The position numbers were made by a program, and so were the translations under genes. Positions 30,197 to 40,794 of a stretch of DNA of 64,000 nucleotides are shown here, one piece after another. Each line of letters begins with the position of its first letter. The first letter of the stretch is position 1. The DNA comes from Gracilaria domingensis (Eukaryota; Rhodophyta; Florideophyceae; Gracilariales; Gracilariaceae), in assembly GCA_022539475.1 (NCBI GenBank), contig VCMS01000094.1, positions 62,001 to 126,000 on the forward strand, in the 5' to 3' direction. The notes below the pieces were generated by a model, which ran no database searches, was not told where the DNA came from, and saw only the letters and a list, made by a program, of their open reading frames with translations.

Positions 30197-31402
30197 GTTC
30201 TCAGAGCAAAGCTGCTGTGATCAGCCGAGTGGTGGAGTACAAGGCGTAGGTCTTGGGGATAGTTCCCCATAACAGCAACGTCATGAAGATGATGAACTAA
30301 AATGCTGGTAGCTCGTTGAAGAGGACCGAGTTTCGTTCCATCGGCGCCTTTTCGTTCCGGCTACGAACCAGAGCAGTGGTTTCAGGGAGAATATTTCTCT
30401 CTCTGCTTTGACGAGAAAGTTCCCTCGAAGCGAAACTGTAATGTATCTGTGTACGAGTGGTAGCAGTCCTTCACTGACGTCCCTCCCATCTAAGGGGCCG
30501 CTGCAGTCGAGACGAAATTCGACCAACACCTAACCCCTTGGCGCAACTTCGCTGACCTGTTTCGAATGGGGATTGGAGGCCAAAATACAAGGGGGCACGA
30601 GCAAACACACTATGTTGGCTCTTGTATAATTGGTTTCAGTCAGAAGGGTCATCAACCTTCAATTACGAGACCTTGGCCGTCAGATTCTTTAGGCCTTCGG
30701 GACAATCTTGAAACCGCAGACGTGTCCATCTTTGTGTATGTCCTCCCGCTTTTTTCGAGTTTACGGCAGCCCTCTCAAGACGCGCACGAGTATCGCAAGA
30801 GACATGATGGACATTCTTCTTCCAACAACTCTCATGCCTTATTTGTGCTCTACCAGTGTCCTTACTTCGGCGCGTAGGATTTGCTTGCTCTCTACCACCA
30901 CCTAACTTCTTCCCCGTGTTTGACCTCCCATGATCTCGGACGACGAAGGATACTCTAGTGTTCTCCCGGAGGAGGGTCCCGTCATCCTCAGGATTAATAT
31001 GTCTGTAACTCGGTATTGGTAGAAATCCGGTCACGAGTTCAATAAACGTATAACGAGGCTCCAATGGGATGCGCTACAGGGGGATACATACAGAAAATTT
31101 CCCAGAAATGGCCCTGTTTGCGCAGAAAACGAACTTAAAACATATCCGAAACTGCTCCAATGAAATGCGTGGGCGAGGATGACAGATGATGAGTGGCTCG
31201 GCCAAGGTGAGTGAATCTTCGTTGCGATGTGGGTGAGGTTACTAACGGTACAAACGTACTCCTACCTCTGTACGAAGCACTGCCCGATAAATACTAAAGA
31301 AATCAGATATAGTTCGTTCGTTCCTTCTTCTTAAGAAAGGGACCTTCTGCCAGTAGAACCTGAGTCACTTTCGGTATTCAAATACTTTCCAACTGCCAAA
31401 CC
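30197..31402. other. Intergenic stretch, no gene seen
   Basis: Short overlapping frames occur on both strands at 30560-31060 but none has an ATG start combined with family resemblance. The right end presumably holds the MsrA promoter; a GTTC/TTCC-rich patch is at about 31312-31330. Confidence 0.5.
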
Positions 31403-32445
31403 ATGCAAACGGCTTTCGCTCAGTCGCTACCGGTGTCTTTGAGACCTCTTCATCGTGCTACGAGCCCTATACGCACCCAGAAACGCCTCACACGAACTGC
31501 CATGGGTCCTTTCGACTGGTTTCAAAAGGTGGTGCGACCGAACACCTCGACCAAGACAATGACAGCCACGCCAATTGCACCACCATCGAAGCATGTTGTT
31601 TTGGGTACTCCTATCGCTCCGCCGCCCGGTGGATGGCAAGCGCCTCTCCAGGTAGCCATGTTTGGACTAGGATGGTATGTTAGGAAGCCCGCGTGAGCAC
31701 TTGCGACCAAACGCATACTAACTACGCTTCAACACAGCTTTTGGGGTGCTGAAAGGAAGTTCTGGAAGAGAGATGGTGTATACTCTACAAGTGTTGGTTA
31801 TGCAGGTGGCACAAATGATTTTCCCACGTACAGACAAGTGTGTACGGGTCGAACGGGTCATGCAGAGGTAAGTGAGCCGTGAGGGAAGAATCAACAGACT
31901 CCATGCTCGGAACGATAGAAGCCACTAACCATAACTACAGGTTGTCAACGTCGTGTTCGATAGTACCAAAGTTTCTTACGAGGATTTGTTGAATGTCTTC
32001 TGGGAGGCGCATGACCCAACTCAGAAGAACCGGCAAGGAAACGATGTTGGTACACAATACCGTACGTCTTCCCCATCCCTAATTTCACTCTCTTTGAGGT
32101 GGTATCTGACCAACGAGACTTCAATCCTGTCTAGGTTCTGTAATTTATTACTACTCTGAAGAACAGAAGCAGACCGCGGAAGAGACCAGAGGCCACTTCA
32201 ACGCTATCCTCAAAGATGCCGGTCGCAATGGTATAGCCACTGAGATCCAACCGGCACCTCAGTACTTCTATGCTGAAGAATACCGTAGGTCAACAAAACC
32301 TTTTCAGAACTGCACATTTCAAATACTAACTTGATTCATGATTTACAATTCGATACGACTTCTAGATCAGCAATACTTACATAAGAATCCAATGGGTTAC
32401 TGCGGACTTGGCGGAACGGGGCTTTATGTCCCAATGAGCAACTGA
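31403..32445 (+). CDS. MSRA: Peptide methionine sulfoxide reductase A, five exons
   Basis: Exons 31403-31674, 31738-31867, 31941-32061, 32135-32284 and 32366-32445 join to 250 residues. The active-site GCFWGAE is split by intron 1, so Cys91 is rebuilt across the junction. Further family blocks are [48 protein letters not shown] and [20 protein letters not shown]. Donors are GTATGT, GTAAGT, GTACGT and GTAGGT; introns 1 and 2 contain TACTAAC and CACTAAC branch sites. The enzyme reduces methionine-S-sulfoxide using thioredoxin. The first ~45 residues are basic and Ser/Thr-rich ([19 protein letters not shown]), suggesting plastid or mitochondrial import; an internal ATG (MGPFDWF) could give a cytosolic form. 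Confidence 0.93.
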
Positions 32446-32663
32446 AAGTGAAGGTCCTGTATCACCGAAGATTTGGGCCCACTGAAACAACATGTGTTGG
32501 ATACGGTTGACTAAACTGCTGAAGTGCCTCTAGATGTGCTCCCGCTATGTACATTGTTCGAAATGAGTCGAGTAAACACTGGTGTCAGTTCCCTCTGATC
32601 GTGCGAACCGCTCTTGTGACATATGCAATTTGCGCTTCATACACCCTTCGACGTATTTAGATA

Positions 32664-33146
32664 CTAATTCGCTGATGTTCTTCGCTCCCCCGTTTGCTCA
32701 CCCGGCTCCTCTCCCCCTATTTTCGTTGGTTTGAAGGCCCCTGACGGCTGCGACGAATGTTCAATATCGCCTGCTGCTCCAACAATATAGTTGGGCAGCG
32801 ATTGCGAGTGGGTTCTTTCATTGTCGCTATCTTTTTGCGTATGCACGAGCACCTGAGATGTGACTCCTCCAGGCACCATTACCGTTCCTAGTCGAAACGA
32901 ACGACCAAATGGTTTATCAGTCTCTCGCGTGACATCTGATGCATTGACCAAGATCATATTCCCTTGTTTGTCGTAGCAGTCGAGTTTCCCTTCAACCAAA
33001 CGCCCATCTTTCAATGCAACCAACACAAGACAATTCATACATGATTCAACTACTTGTCGATGATTTAACGGCTTCTCTACGTCCGCACTTTCCGAATGCC
33101 GTTTCTTCTGGCCATTTCTCACGTTTGTACCACAACTTTTATCCAT
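32664..33146 (-). CDS. Sm-like protein, NAA38/LSMD1 type
   Basis: The 160-residue protein starts MDKSCGTNVRNG. An Sm fold covers residues ~33-105: the Sm1 part reads LVLVALKDGRLVEGKLDCYD followed by KQGNMILVNA, and the Sm2 part is GTVMVPGGVTSQVLVH. VPG in place of the usual IRG/VRG of spliceosomal Sm2 motifs is typical of NAA38, the auxiliary Sm-like subunit of the NatC N-terminal acetyltransferase. The basic N-terminus and the Ser/Gly-rich C-terminus are extra. A generic LSm protein is the alternative. It is convergent with MsrA. Confidence 0.72.
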   Translation of the reverse strand: MDKSCGTNVRNGQKKRHSESADVEKPLNHRQVVESCMNCLVLVALKDGRLVEGKLDCYDKQGNMILVNASDVTRETDKPFGRSFRLGTVMVPGGVTSQVLVHTQKDSDNERTHSQSLPNYIVGAAGDIEHSSQPSGAFKPTKIGGEEPGEQTGERRTSAN

Positions 33147-33904
33147 TTTTTGACGGATGTGCTCACTTGGCCCTCATGCATTACCATATGCAGTACGTTC
33201 AAGATAGTAATGTTCTGTTCTGCGTATCTCTTCTCATCTGCAAAGAGAGAGCTTGATGCCCCGAATCAGGACCACTTCTGAGATATGGACGGAAAAGTTC
33301 AGCTCGTTCAATGGGAGTGGAACGCAAAGCTGCATTACCAATGTTTCTTTTTGGTGCCGTTGGTACAACCTTTTGGTGCCCGTTGCGTCCCGGCCGGTCC
33401 ACCAATTCAGTCCAATTTTCGTGCCATAAATCATCATGCTGAAATTGTGAGTCAATTTAATGACACATGTACAATATAATGTATATTGTACATCTTCAAA
33501 ATTCGCGATGGAGAAGACGAGCAACCTCCGATGTGTCTGCGCCTTGTCCACGTTTTTTTCTCCATCACTTCCGCAATTTCTCCCTTCTATCTTCAAACTC
33601 GTGCAGAGCACTTGTTTTATCGTACGCGTCCGTTTGCTACAGACCCAACAACTTATGCCACCTCTTTTTCCAACATCTCTTCTGAACAGTTGACTAAGAA
33701 GTTGAGCAACACTCGCGTGGCTACGTCAAGAAAATAATGTAATTTCTAAGATGATTTGGACCAGAAGCGCTTCGTGATAGATGCTTACCGCATTCTTCTC
33801 CTCATCCAACCTCTACTCGAGACCGTCGGCTAAAGATCACACCATTGAATTTGGATCCTGTCCAAAACACTGGCGACAGTCTTCAGTTCAGTCGCTTCAG
33901 GACT
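33147..33904. other. Intergenic stretch with unplaced short frames
   Basis: Three overlapping plus-strand frames at 33467-33737 are open, including one of 83 codons ending QLTKKLSNTRVATSRK, but that one lacks an ATG. An exon of an unrecognised gene is possible. Confidence 0.35.
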
Positions 33905-34262
33905 GCAGAAGGAAATTTGAATCCTTCTGCGACCTATTGAGAGTCTCAATTTGAGACTGAGACTCTCAAAGCTGGCTCTCAATTTAAGAGCCAGCTCACG
34001 AATGTCCGGTTTTACTTTTTCTTCTTTTTTCGATTGGCCCAATCAGTGCGTGCGCTGAACGCACTGCGTTCGCAGTGCGAACTTCGCACTGCGAAGTTTG
34101 AGCTGATCGAACAAGAGGATAAAGTGAACCCGGTTTAATAGTAAAAAATAGTTTAATAGTAAACCCGGTTTACTTTATCCTCTTGTTCGATCACCTCATT
34201 CAGTGCGAACTTCGCGAATTTCGCACTGATTGATGTGATAGACCAAGAGGATAAAGTAAACC
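33905..34262. repeat. Dense cluster of perfect hairpins and repeated modules
   Basis: At least eight inverted repeats sit in 360 bases. Arms are 33905-33913/33922-33930 (GCAGAAGGA type), 33938-33949/33957-33968 (TTGAGAGTCTCA) and 33971-33979/33987-33995 (GCTGGCTCT). Four overlapping ones built on CGCACTG/CAGTGCG span 34044-34096. A large one at 34105-34192 has arms of about 32 bases containing AACAAGAGGATAAAGT. The last is at 34200-34229 (TCAGTGCGAA). AAGAGGATAAAGT appears three times (twice direct, once inverted) and CAGTGCGAA at least twice. The cluster lies just upstream of the possible TATA box of NOP16. It could be nested foldback elements or a structured RNA or DNA element. Confidence 0.8.
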
Positions 34263-34300
34263 GCACATTTTTTTGAGAGCATTATTCATTGGCAACGAAG

Positions 34301-34307
34301 TATAAAA
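34301..34307 (+). promoter_or_regulatory. Possible TATA box of NOP16
   Basis: TATAAAA lies 234 bases upstream of the NOP16 ATG and 39 bases after the last unit of the hairpin cluster. It is a motif match only. Confidence 0.35.
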
Positions 34308-34534
34308 GGTAAAAAGAAGGTACCCTTGATACACAGATAGATTTGCGCATCGGACCCTGGGGGCCATGCTCCTGGACCAAGGCATGAGGGGCAGTCACTG
34401 ATGAGGGGCCTACGAAAAATCCATCTATGCATCAAGGGTCTATGATTTCGATGCCCTTCGAATTTCGGACAAGAGCATCAGAGTTCGTCGTCGTGCGAAT
34501 TCAAGTTTGTGTTTCAACTACGCCCTGTTGCAGG

Positions 34535-35035
34535 ATGGTTAAAGCAAGACCAGGTTCTCGAAAAGGAATGACCAAGCTCTACGCGAGCGCAAAAAGAGCA
34601 GCAAAGAAGAAGGCGGCGCAACAACGTTCGACTCGGCCGCGCGCTTCATCAGTCCCTCATGAAACAATTCGTTCTGCTTGGGACTCCCAGTTGACGCCAG
34701 AGAAGAATCTCGCCAAGATCGGTCTCCGGGTTTCGGTGAACGACCTGAAGAAAACAGTAGCCAAGAGAAAAGCATGCATTCCGATACAAAGCATTGCAAG
34801 CAATTCTGAGTCGGTCGTCGAGAAGCTGGAGAAGGAGGCTGCTCGTGAAGAACGACGGAACCTTATCGTACATCCCGGGGAGAAGAGGGCCTTAGAAGCT
34901 ATGCTTCGGCGTCATGGAGAAGACTGGGAAGCAATGGCACGCGATATCAAACTGAATTACCTGCAGTGGACTCCGAACCAGTTGCGGAGAAAGGTAGAAC
35001 GTATGCGTTTGATAGATGCTGAGAAGTCGAAGTGA
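34535..35035 (+). CDS. NOP16: Nucleolar protein 16 homologue
   Basis: The ATG at MVKARPGSRKG gives 166 residues; the frame stays open upstream but reads nothing family-like. The N-terminus is strongly basic (KRAAKKKAAQQRSTRPRA), then IRSAWDSQLTPEKNLAKIGL matches the family's V/IRxAWD block. The C-terminal domain ends LRRHGEDWEAMARDIKLNYL and then QWTPNQLRRKVERM, the typical HGEDYxAMARDxKxNxxQxTxxQ pattern. NOP16 acts in nucleolar 60S ribosomal subunit assembly. A TTGCAG just before the ATG could be a splice acceptor in the 5' leader. Confidence 0.9.
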   Translation: MVKARPGSRKGMTKLYASAKRAAKKKAAQQRSTRPRASSVPHETIRSAWDSQLTPEKNLAKIGLRVSVNDLKKTVAKRKACIPIQSIASNSESVVEKLEKEAAREERRNLIVHPGEKRALEAMLRRHGEDWEAMARDIKLNYLQWTPNQLRRKVERMRLIDAEKSK

Positions 35036-35599
35036 TGGTGCGACGAGCTGCTTTTATACCCAAGTCTCCGCCCGTATACCGGAACTTCAATGCCCAGTCT
35101 CTATCGCTCCCACTACCGTTCAATCCGCCCGACAACCGTACATGATCTTCGGAGTATCTATGATTACAGCTGCTGCAATTTTCCTTTTGTTCTTTAAACA
35201 TTTCTTCTGCCCCGCCCGCTCATCACTGCCCAATACATGGCCGTCCAAACCTGCCACGCAATAGTGATCCACGACGACTAGGCTAACTATCGGGTGCTCG
35301 TTCACCAACCGTCAACCTGCATCGCTCACTAACAAGCCGCCCATTAATAGCTCTATGTCTTCCGTACGTTCATAAACCCAGTCCCACATCATTGCAACCA
35401 TTCATTCTTTGCCACTATGCCCCCTAGGCTTCATAAGTGGCCACGTCCTTTCTTTTGCAACGGTCCGGCCTTCGGTTACGCTCTCTCTCCCTACTCGTGG
35501 TGTCCATGTCGCGGCACCTAGTTACAGTCGTCGATTGGCAACGATATCATTAGTCGCACACTGCTGCAGACCGTTATCAAGTTGCATTCAACGCCGCGA
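35036..35599. other. Intergenic stretch between NOP16 and the zinc-finger gene
   Basis: It is C/T-rich toward its right end, as expected of a promoter or leader. No gene, repeat or RNA was recognised. Confidence 0.5.
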
Positions 35600-36748
35600 A
35601 TGTTTCCACAACGAATCTGGCACTACCCCGTTGCTCCTTCGCCCGCCATTTCATCCACGATGTATCATCCATCCCCATCGATCCCTTTGCAGCCCGAAAT
35701 TCAGGAGCAGTCCCCTCCGAAAACGCCCGCGCTCCACCTCCTTTTGTCCGATGTCACTGCTCCTTCATCCAGTCACATGGGCACGGGCCATGTCATGAAT
35801 CAAGCGCTGCGTTCTTCTGAATGGGACTTTGTTCAACAGCTACCGCCATCAATACCTACTCACCCTTCGCAAATTGAAGTTGTTTTACCGCAGTCAGGAT
35901 TATTTCTGGAACAACCCATGCCCGGGCCTGATTATCTGTCATCATTACTTCCTTGCGCAAATGAGCCGGAGTGCACACAAGCGAATTTATCGGCAGGTGA
36001 TCTCGAACCTCCCTTGAAGCGCACCGCATATGTTCGTTTCCCGGCACAGGATGAGTTTTCGCAATGTGAACTATCTCAATCAGCAGAAACACAGTTCGAC
36101 GGTTCGCCAGCGCGGAACGTGGACGCAAGCGTTGAGACAATTATTGGGTCCATACCAATAGAACAGGCACAGATTCCATCTTGTGCAGGGTTGGTGCCGC
36201 AGAATGCGAGCACGGGATGGACATCGGTACCCATCCGACGAACAGTAATTCCTTCCTCACCGGTGAATCCTTCACGATGTATACCGCAACAAGTGACAAA
36301 TTCAGCACCGAGCGCGGCAAATAGCACAATGTTGTGCGACACACGCCCCAAACTTCGATTCTCCAAGGGTGCCTCTGCGTCCAAATACTGCCATATCTGC
36401 GGGCGGAATTCGAAGACTGTGGCGGTGGCACAATGCGCCAACGTGAGGATTGGTTTATGTCGGAAAGTGGTATGTGAGAAGTGTCTGATGCTGCATCGCG
36501 ATGAGATTGGAGACCGTTGCAGCACACCGCGTGCAGATTGGAAATGTACGCATTGTGAAGGGGTGTGTCCCAAGCGGGCAAGGTGTCACCAATACACGAA
36601 GAATAACCTTAGACGGAGGATGAAGAATGACAGCAAGCAACGCAAGAAGTTGCAGGAGTTGAGGCGAAGACGTGCTGAGATGGCGGTGGAGGAGCGGTCG
36701 AAGGAGATGATGCAGTTGACGCGGAAGACTTCGAGTTACAAGGCGTGA
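35600..36748 (+). CDS. CDCA7-type (4CXXC_R1) zinc-finger protein
   Basis: The first in-frame ATG gives 382 residues (MFPQRIWHYPVAPSP). Residues 1-255 are Pro/Ser/Gln-rich and look disordered. A cysteine-rich domain follows at ~264-331: CHICGRNS, CANVRIGLC, VVCEKC, WKCTHCEGVCPKRARC. This fits the zf-4CXXC_R1 domain of the CDCA7 family and related chromatin proteins, which bind DNA or nucleosomes and recruit remodellers such as HELLS. The tail is a basic, probably coiled-coil helix (NLRRRMKNDSKQRKKLQELR). The family's usual GxxCHQCR start appears here as KYCHICGRN. A nuclear, chromatin-linked role is inferred. Confidence 0.75.
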   Translation: MFPQRIWHYPVAPSPAISSTMYHPSPSIPLQPEIQEQSPPKTPALHLLLSDVTAPSSSHMGTGHVMNQALRSSEWDFVQQLPPSIPTHPSQIEVVLPQSGLFLEQPMPGPDYLSSLLPCANEPECTQANLSAGDLEPPLKRTAYVRFPAQDEFSQCELSQSAETQFDGSPARNVDASVETIIGSIPIEQAQIPSCAGLVPQNASTGWTSVPIRRTVIPSSPVNPSRCIPQQVTNSAPSAANSTMLCDTRPKLRFSKGASASKYCHICGRNSKTVAVAQCANVRIGLCRKVVCEKCLMLHRDEIGDRCSTPRADWKCTHCEGVCPKRARCHQYTKNNLRRRMKNDSKQRKKLQELRRRRAEMAVEERSKEMMQLTRKTSSYKA

Positions 36749-37579
36749 TGGGATGAAAAATTGAACGAGTATATAGCAAGCTTTGTATTTGTTGTGGGTT
36801 TGGTGTTAACTTTATGATTACATATCATGTTCTAATCAGTGTATAGAGAGTAACAACTAACTAGGATGGATTTGACCAAGTTTTGTGATAGCAGTGGCCC
36901 TGTAGCAGAAACAAAACCTCATGCGTTGGACGGTATGAACCAAAGGTAAAGCGATGAAGACGCAAGTGGCTCAATGAGCTAGGCTTGGACAGTTTTGAGG
37001 GAAGTGAAGTTGTTTGTCGCCAACTGAAGTTAGCTTAGTAGTTTCATACACGTCTGGTGTTTACAGGCGGCGAAGAAGAAAGGCACAAAGCATGTGCTGC
37101 GTATGACGGTGGTGCTTCAAAGGGAGGTGGAATATACAATCGCATTGCGACAAGCGATGCGAAGACGCCGGCCGCGGGCAGCCGCAAGGCAGTGCGCACA
37201 CCAAACATACAAGCCAGACTCGCTGCCGCGCACACGTGTTGCGGAAACCGCCACAATGCGTGCACGCGCGGCTGACAGTGCGAGCGCGCAAGCGCGACGC
37301 GACACGCGCTCTTCGTTTACAGCGCATGGCGCATACAGCCGCGCCTGCCGCCGCGCCGCGCCGCTTTCGGCGCTCCAAAACGCCCAAACAGCGCGCGCGC
37401 GCGCGGGTTGCGCGCGTGGGTTGCCTTTCCCGTGTGCGCGTAGAGCCGCAACGTCCAGTGCGCGACGCAAAGCGTACAAGCTCGCGCCCAGCCTGTGCGC
37501 CGCCCTCTCCGCCCGCGTCGACGCGCGCACACCGCGCTCCGCGCTCCGCCCCCCGCCCCCCGCCCCTCCCGCGGCCACC
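36749..37579. other. Intergenic stretch ending in a second GC-rich island
   Basis: 36749-37050 is ordinary sequence with no gene. From about 37150 to 37579 the composition turns extremely CpG-rich with GCGCGC runs (for example near 37400), like the 4.9-6.7 kb island. Open frames in all directions there are compositional. It ends directly at the ARID start codon. Confidence 0.6.
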
Positions 37580-38548
37580 ATGGCGTCTGGCTTCCGCCCC
37601 CGTGCCGGCCAGGCCTCTTCGTGCGCGCGCGACGAGGAGAGCGTCCCTCTGGCGCCGGGAGATTATTCGGGGCACCTGCCGGTCGATATTGCTAACATGC
37701 CCGTCGTGCCGTGTCCGCTCATCAAGCTTGGAAACCGTGTCATCATCTGCGGCAGGTATGCAGATCACCACACGTGCGTGAAAGCGGCCAACAATCTCGG
37801 CGTGCTCATGCTATCGGATACGTTTTCGCAGACGCTGCCGCCGAATACGCTGTGCAGCGAGGAGCGATTCTTGGCCGATTGGCGCGCGTTTCACTTTGAG
37901 ATTTACGGACTCGTGCCCAAGTTGCCGACCGTGTCCGGCTCCAAACTGGATCTGTTTCTGTTCGCGCAGCAGATTCTGCTGCTAGGTGGTATCGATACTG
38001 TGATTGAGAAGCGGGGTTTTGTGGTACTTGCCAAGCAGTTGCGCCTTTCAAAGCCATGTACCAGCGCGGCGACCGTGCTTCGCCGCGCGCACCAATCGCT
38101 CATGCATCAATACGAGAGCAAGTTGATGCAACTGTCCGCCGCGCAATCGAGCGCGCCGCAGGCAATCATGGCACACGCCGCAAGCCCGTGCGGCGCTGCA
38201 AGCACACTTGCGTCGCATCCAATGTCTCAACGACTGCACACACACGACGCGCATCAGAGCAGCCCGCGCAAGAAGATGAGAAGACTGAGCGAACCGCAGG
38301 CGTTCACAACGGCGCTGCAAAGCGCGCACTCTCTGCAGTACGAGGCGCGACTGTCGACGATCGAACCGACATTACGATCGCATTTCTCGCGCGATGAGGC
38401 GGTGGTACTACCCGCGGCGCCACGACTTCCTCCTGTGACGTCTTTGACGTCAGCAATGTGCAATTTCTCGTCGTCCAATCGGAGCGGCGCGCCAAGTCCA
38501 AAAGCGTGCAAACGTACACACGACGCTAACTACGGACCTTATGGATGA
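37580..38548 (+). CDS. ARID/BRIGHT domain DNA-binding protein
   Basis: The start is set at GCCACCATGG, a strong translation context, giving 322 residues. Residues ~95-185 form an ARID helical domain: FLADWRAFHFEIYGLVPKLP, KLDLFLFAQQILLLGGIDTV and RGFVVLAKQLRL. These keep the family's order of an L-x-x-FH helix, P-x-x-x-x-x-x-LDL-x-x-L and GG-x-x-x-V. ARID proteins bind DNA and often belong to SWI/SNF-type complexes. The C-terminal third is Ala/Ser/His-rich with a basic PRKKMRRLSEP patch, a likely nuclear signal. The frame is open upstream through the GC island but lacks family features there. Confidence 0.82.
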   Translation: MASGFRPRAGQASSCARDEESVPLAPGDYSGHLPVDIANMPVVPCPLIKLGNRVIICGRYADHHTCVKAANNLGVLMLSDTFSQTLPPNTLCSEERFLADWRAFHFEIYGLVPKLPTVSGSKLDLFLFAQQILLLGGIDTVIEKRGFVVLAKQLRLSKPCTSAATVLRRAHQSLMHQYESKLMQLSAAQSSAPQAIMAHAASPCGAASTLASHPMSQRLHTHDAHQSSPRKKMRRLSEPQAFTTALQSAHSLQYEARLSTIEPTLRSHFSRDEAVVLPAAPRLPPVTSLTSAMCNFSSSNRSGAPSPKACKRTHDANYGPYG

Positions 38549-39840
38549 GCTCGGCGATGCAATTGACGTGGAGCTACGCGTTAGATTGGAACTTTTTGCA
38601 TGCGCGTCTTCTTTTTTTAAAACGAAGCATTAAAAAAATACTCGTCAACGCGCGTTGTTTCCTTATTGCGAAGGTAAAGCTTGCTTTAGGCCGTGACCGT
38701 CTTTCTGGGGGGACTACGAACCGTGCGGAAGCGGCCGCCCAGAGCATGTGGCCGATGGTACCGAGCCCTCCTGTACTGAGCTCCCAGCGGAGACGGAATC
38801 AACAAGGAGAGATGGACAACCGCGGGGAGCTGCTATCCCAACCTTTTTTGCTCTTGGCAATGCATAATAATGTGAGCGCCCACGCAAACTCGGTGCATTT
38901 AAAACACTTGTAACATTGTCGTGTTCACGTCTTGACGTTGTCAAGGTTGTACATGTTGTGACTGCTGATCGTGGTGCGACAGAGAGAAACTCTCGGTACG
39001 CTTGGTGGGTAACAATGTCATTACCTTTGTAGATTAGGGGTAAGAAGGTGAACTTGAGAGATTCAACTCCGTATCTTCAGACGAAGCAGTTACCATACCT
39101 AAGGCACCACGTACCTTTCGATAATCCTTACGCCTAGAATGCACCGTCCAAAAACTCACAGCGTCAGCAGTGAACCCACGCCAAGCTCACAATGAACAAC
39201 GTCTTTCTCTCGGTAACACCGCAGCGAGAGCGCCTGATACAGGCGCATTGCGGGTGGCAGTGTTTTGTTTGGTCTCAGCTTACGTTCCCAGTTATCGTCT
39301 ATCTTATCTCACGCTTAACATGAGACCAGATATACGACACCAATCGCGCTCCCCTTTCGGAGACGGAGGAGCCTCAAGGGACTTTCTTCGACCACACAGT
39401 TCAGCAATGCGTATCGCGTTAACAACCAAACATGCACCAAGCAGACACGCCGCCAACCGCGATTCCGCGCCTCGAGGCCACCCACACGCCTAGTCGCGCG
39501 CCATGCGCTTCCTCGTTGCCATGCGCTTCCTCGCTTCCAACTGGTTGGACGGCGCTACCGCCCGTCCGCCCGTCGTGTGCAAACGCAGCCCCCTTTACCA
39601 TCCACTTCATCGTCACCCAATCTGAAAACACTGTATGGTATATCGTTAATGCTGCTAGCGTCAGCACGAGCATGCACCGTTACACAGTACTGTCCTTCCA
39701 CCGTCTCGTTGCTATCGTCAGTCAAACGTTACATCTTACCTTCGTCTGTCATGATACCGTCGACGACGCTCACTACGGCCGTGCCGTCAGCCGACCAATC
39801 TGTCTCATCATCCATTCTTCAGGCTTCCCTCTCTTTCTTC
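38549..39840. other. Intergenic stretch, no clear gene
   Basis: A 122-codon frame begins at an ATG overlapping the ARID stop but shows no domain. Further frames at 39170-39670 are on both strands and lack support. An alternative upstream start for the methyltransferase-like gene lies at 39649. Confidence 0.45.
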
Positions 39841-40794
39841 ATGAGGTCTACGCCTTCTGCACTGCGACATGCTTGTTTGGGTGCGCTAGGTGCAACTACC
39901 TTCATTACGATTGGTATTACGCTGTCATTCTTTTACGGTCCTTCTTCACCACTAAGAGTTACACATCCGCGAGAGGTCGCGCCGGTGCAAGCGTCACCCA
40001 CGCCGAGCGCAGTAGTGCAGAGTGCTCCCGTCGTGCCAGTACCGACAGTACCTTCTGGTGGTCGTCTGCCTCCGGCAGAGGAACAGCGCCTTTATAAGCG
40101 AAAAGCGCTTGTTAACTATGCTGAGATGTGGATGAGTAGGCTTGAAGTCAATCTTATACTTCGTCATCTTGACGGGAAGAAAGTGTATATTGAATATGGC
40201 AGCGGTGGAAGCACCTTCAATTTCCCGCAGTTTGTGGAGCATGCTGTATCGGTTGAACATGATCGGCAGTGGTGTCAGAAGGTTAGGGACAAGTTGAAGA
40301 CCAGGCCAAACTTGTCTCACATTGACTACAGATGTTTTTATGTTGATAAGGGCTTCAGAGATTTTAATATTGGTGGCAATACTGAAGGAACGTATCCTAT
40401 GTTTAGGGAATATGTTGATCAGATTGATTCTGCTGGCCATAATTTGTACGACTTTGTTCTTATTGACGGTCGCGCGAGGGTTGATTGCTCTATCAAGGTA
40501 CTCAGTTACATATCTCAGAGTACGCCTGTCTTCATACATGACAGTACGCGCTTCTTCAAAACCGGTCAGTATAATTCGGCTCTTCAATACTATGACATGA
40601 TTGACTCTATTGGTGGCGATAATCGACAGGGTCTTGTATTGCTGCGAAGAAAGAAGGCATTGGCAAATCTTCAAGGCAATCACTCTGCCGTTCAATACAT
40701 CCTCAATCAAAAGTACAATCTATCATCGAATAGTAACTCTAGCCCTCTTCATGTCTTACCAGCTCCAGATGAAACTGAACCATCTCCTAAATAA
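39841..40794 (+). CDS. Membrane-anchored methyltransferase-like protein
   Basis: The chosen ATG (MRSTPSALRHACLGALG) places a single signal-anchor helix at ~13-30 and gives 317 residues; an in-frame ATG at 39649 would add 64. After a Pro/Val-rich linker, the globular part resembles a class I SAM-dependent fold. It has KVYIEYGSGGSTFNF (motif I-like, acidic residue then GSGGS), AVSVEHDRQWCQKV (the following strand ending in an acid) and LYDFVLIDGRARVDC (later strand with Asp). The C-terminus is Asn/Ser-rich. The methyl acceptor is unknown. A Golgi location is likely from the type II topology, suggesting polysaccharide or glycoprotein modification, which is inference. Confidence 0.68.
   Translation: MRSTPSALRHACLGALGATTFITIGITLSFFYGPSSPLRVTHPREVAPVQASPTPSAVVQSAPVVPVPTVPSGGRLPPAEEQRLYKRKALVNYAEMWMSRLEVNLILRHLDGKKVYIEYGSGGSTFNFPQFVEHAVSVEHDRQWCQKVRDKLKTRPNLSHIDYRCFYVDKGFRDFNIGGNTEGTYPMFREYVDQIDSAGHNLYDFVLIDGRARVDCSIKVLSYISQSTPVFIHDSTRFFKTGQYNSALQYYDMIDSIGGDNRQGLVLLRRKKALANLQGNHSAVQYILNQKYNLSSNSNSSPLHVLPAPDETEPSPK

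Noticed and set aside
30663-31064. 133-codon minus-strand frame
   Set aside because: It has no ATG at its start, a composition without folded-domain character, and another frame overlaps it on the plus strand.
38545-38913. 122-codon frame overlapping the ARID stop
   Set aside because: An ATGA overlap is not expected between eukaryotic genes, and the frame shows no domain.
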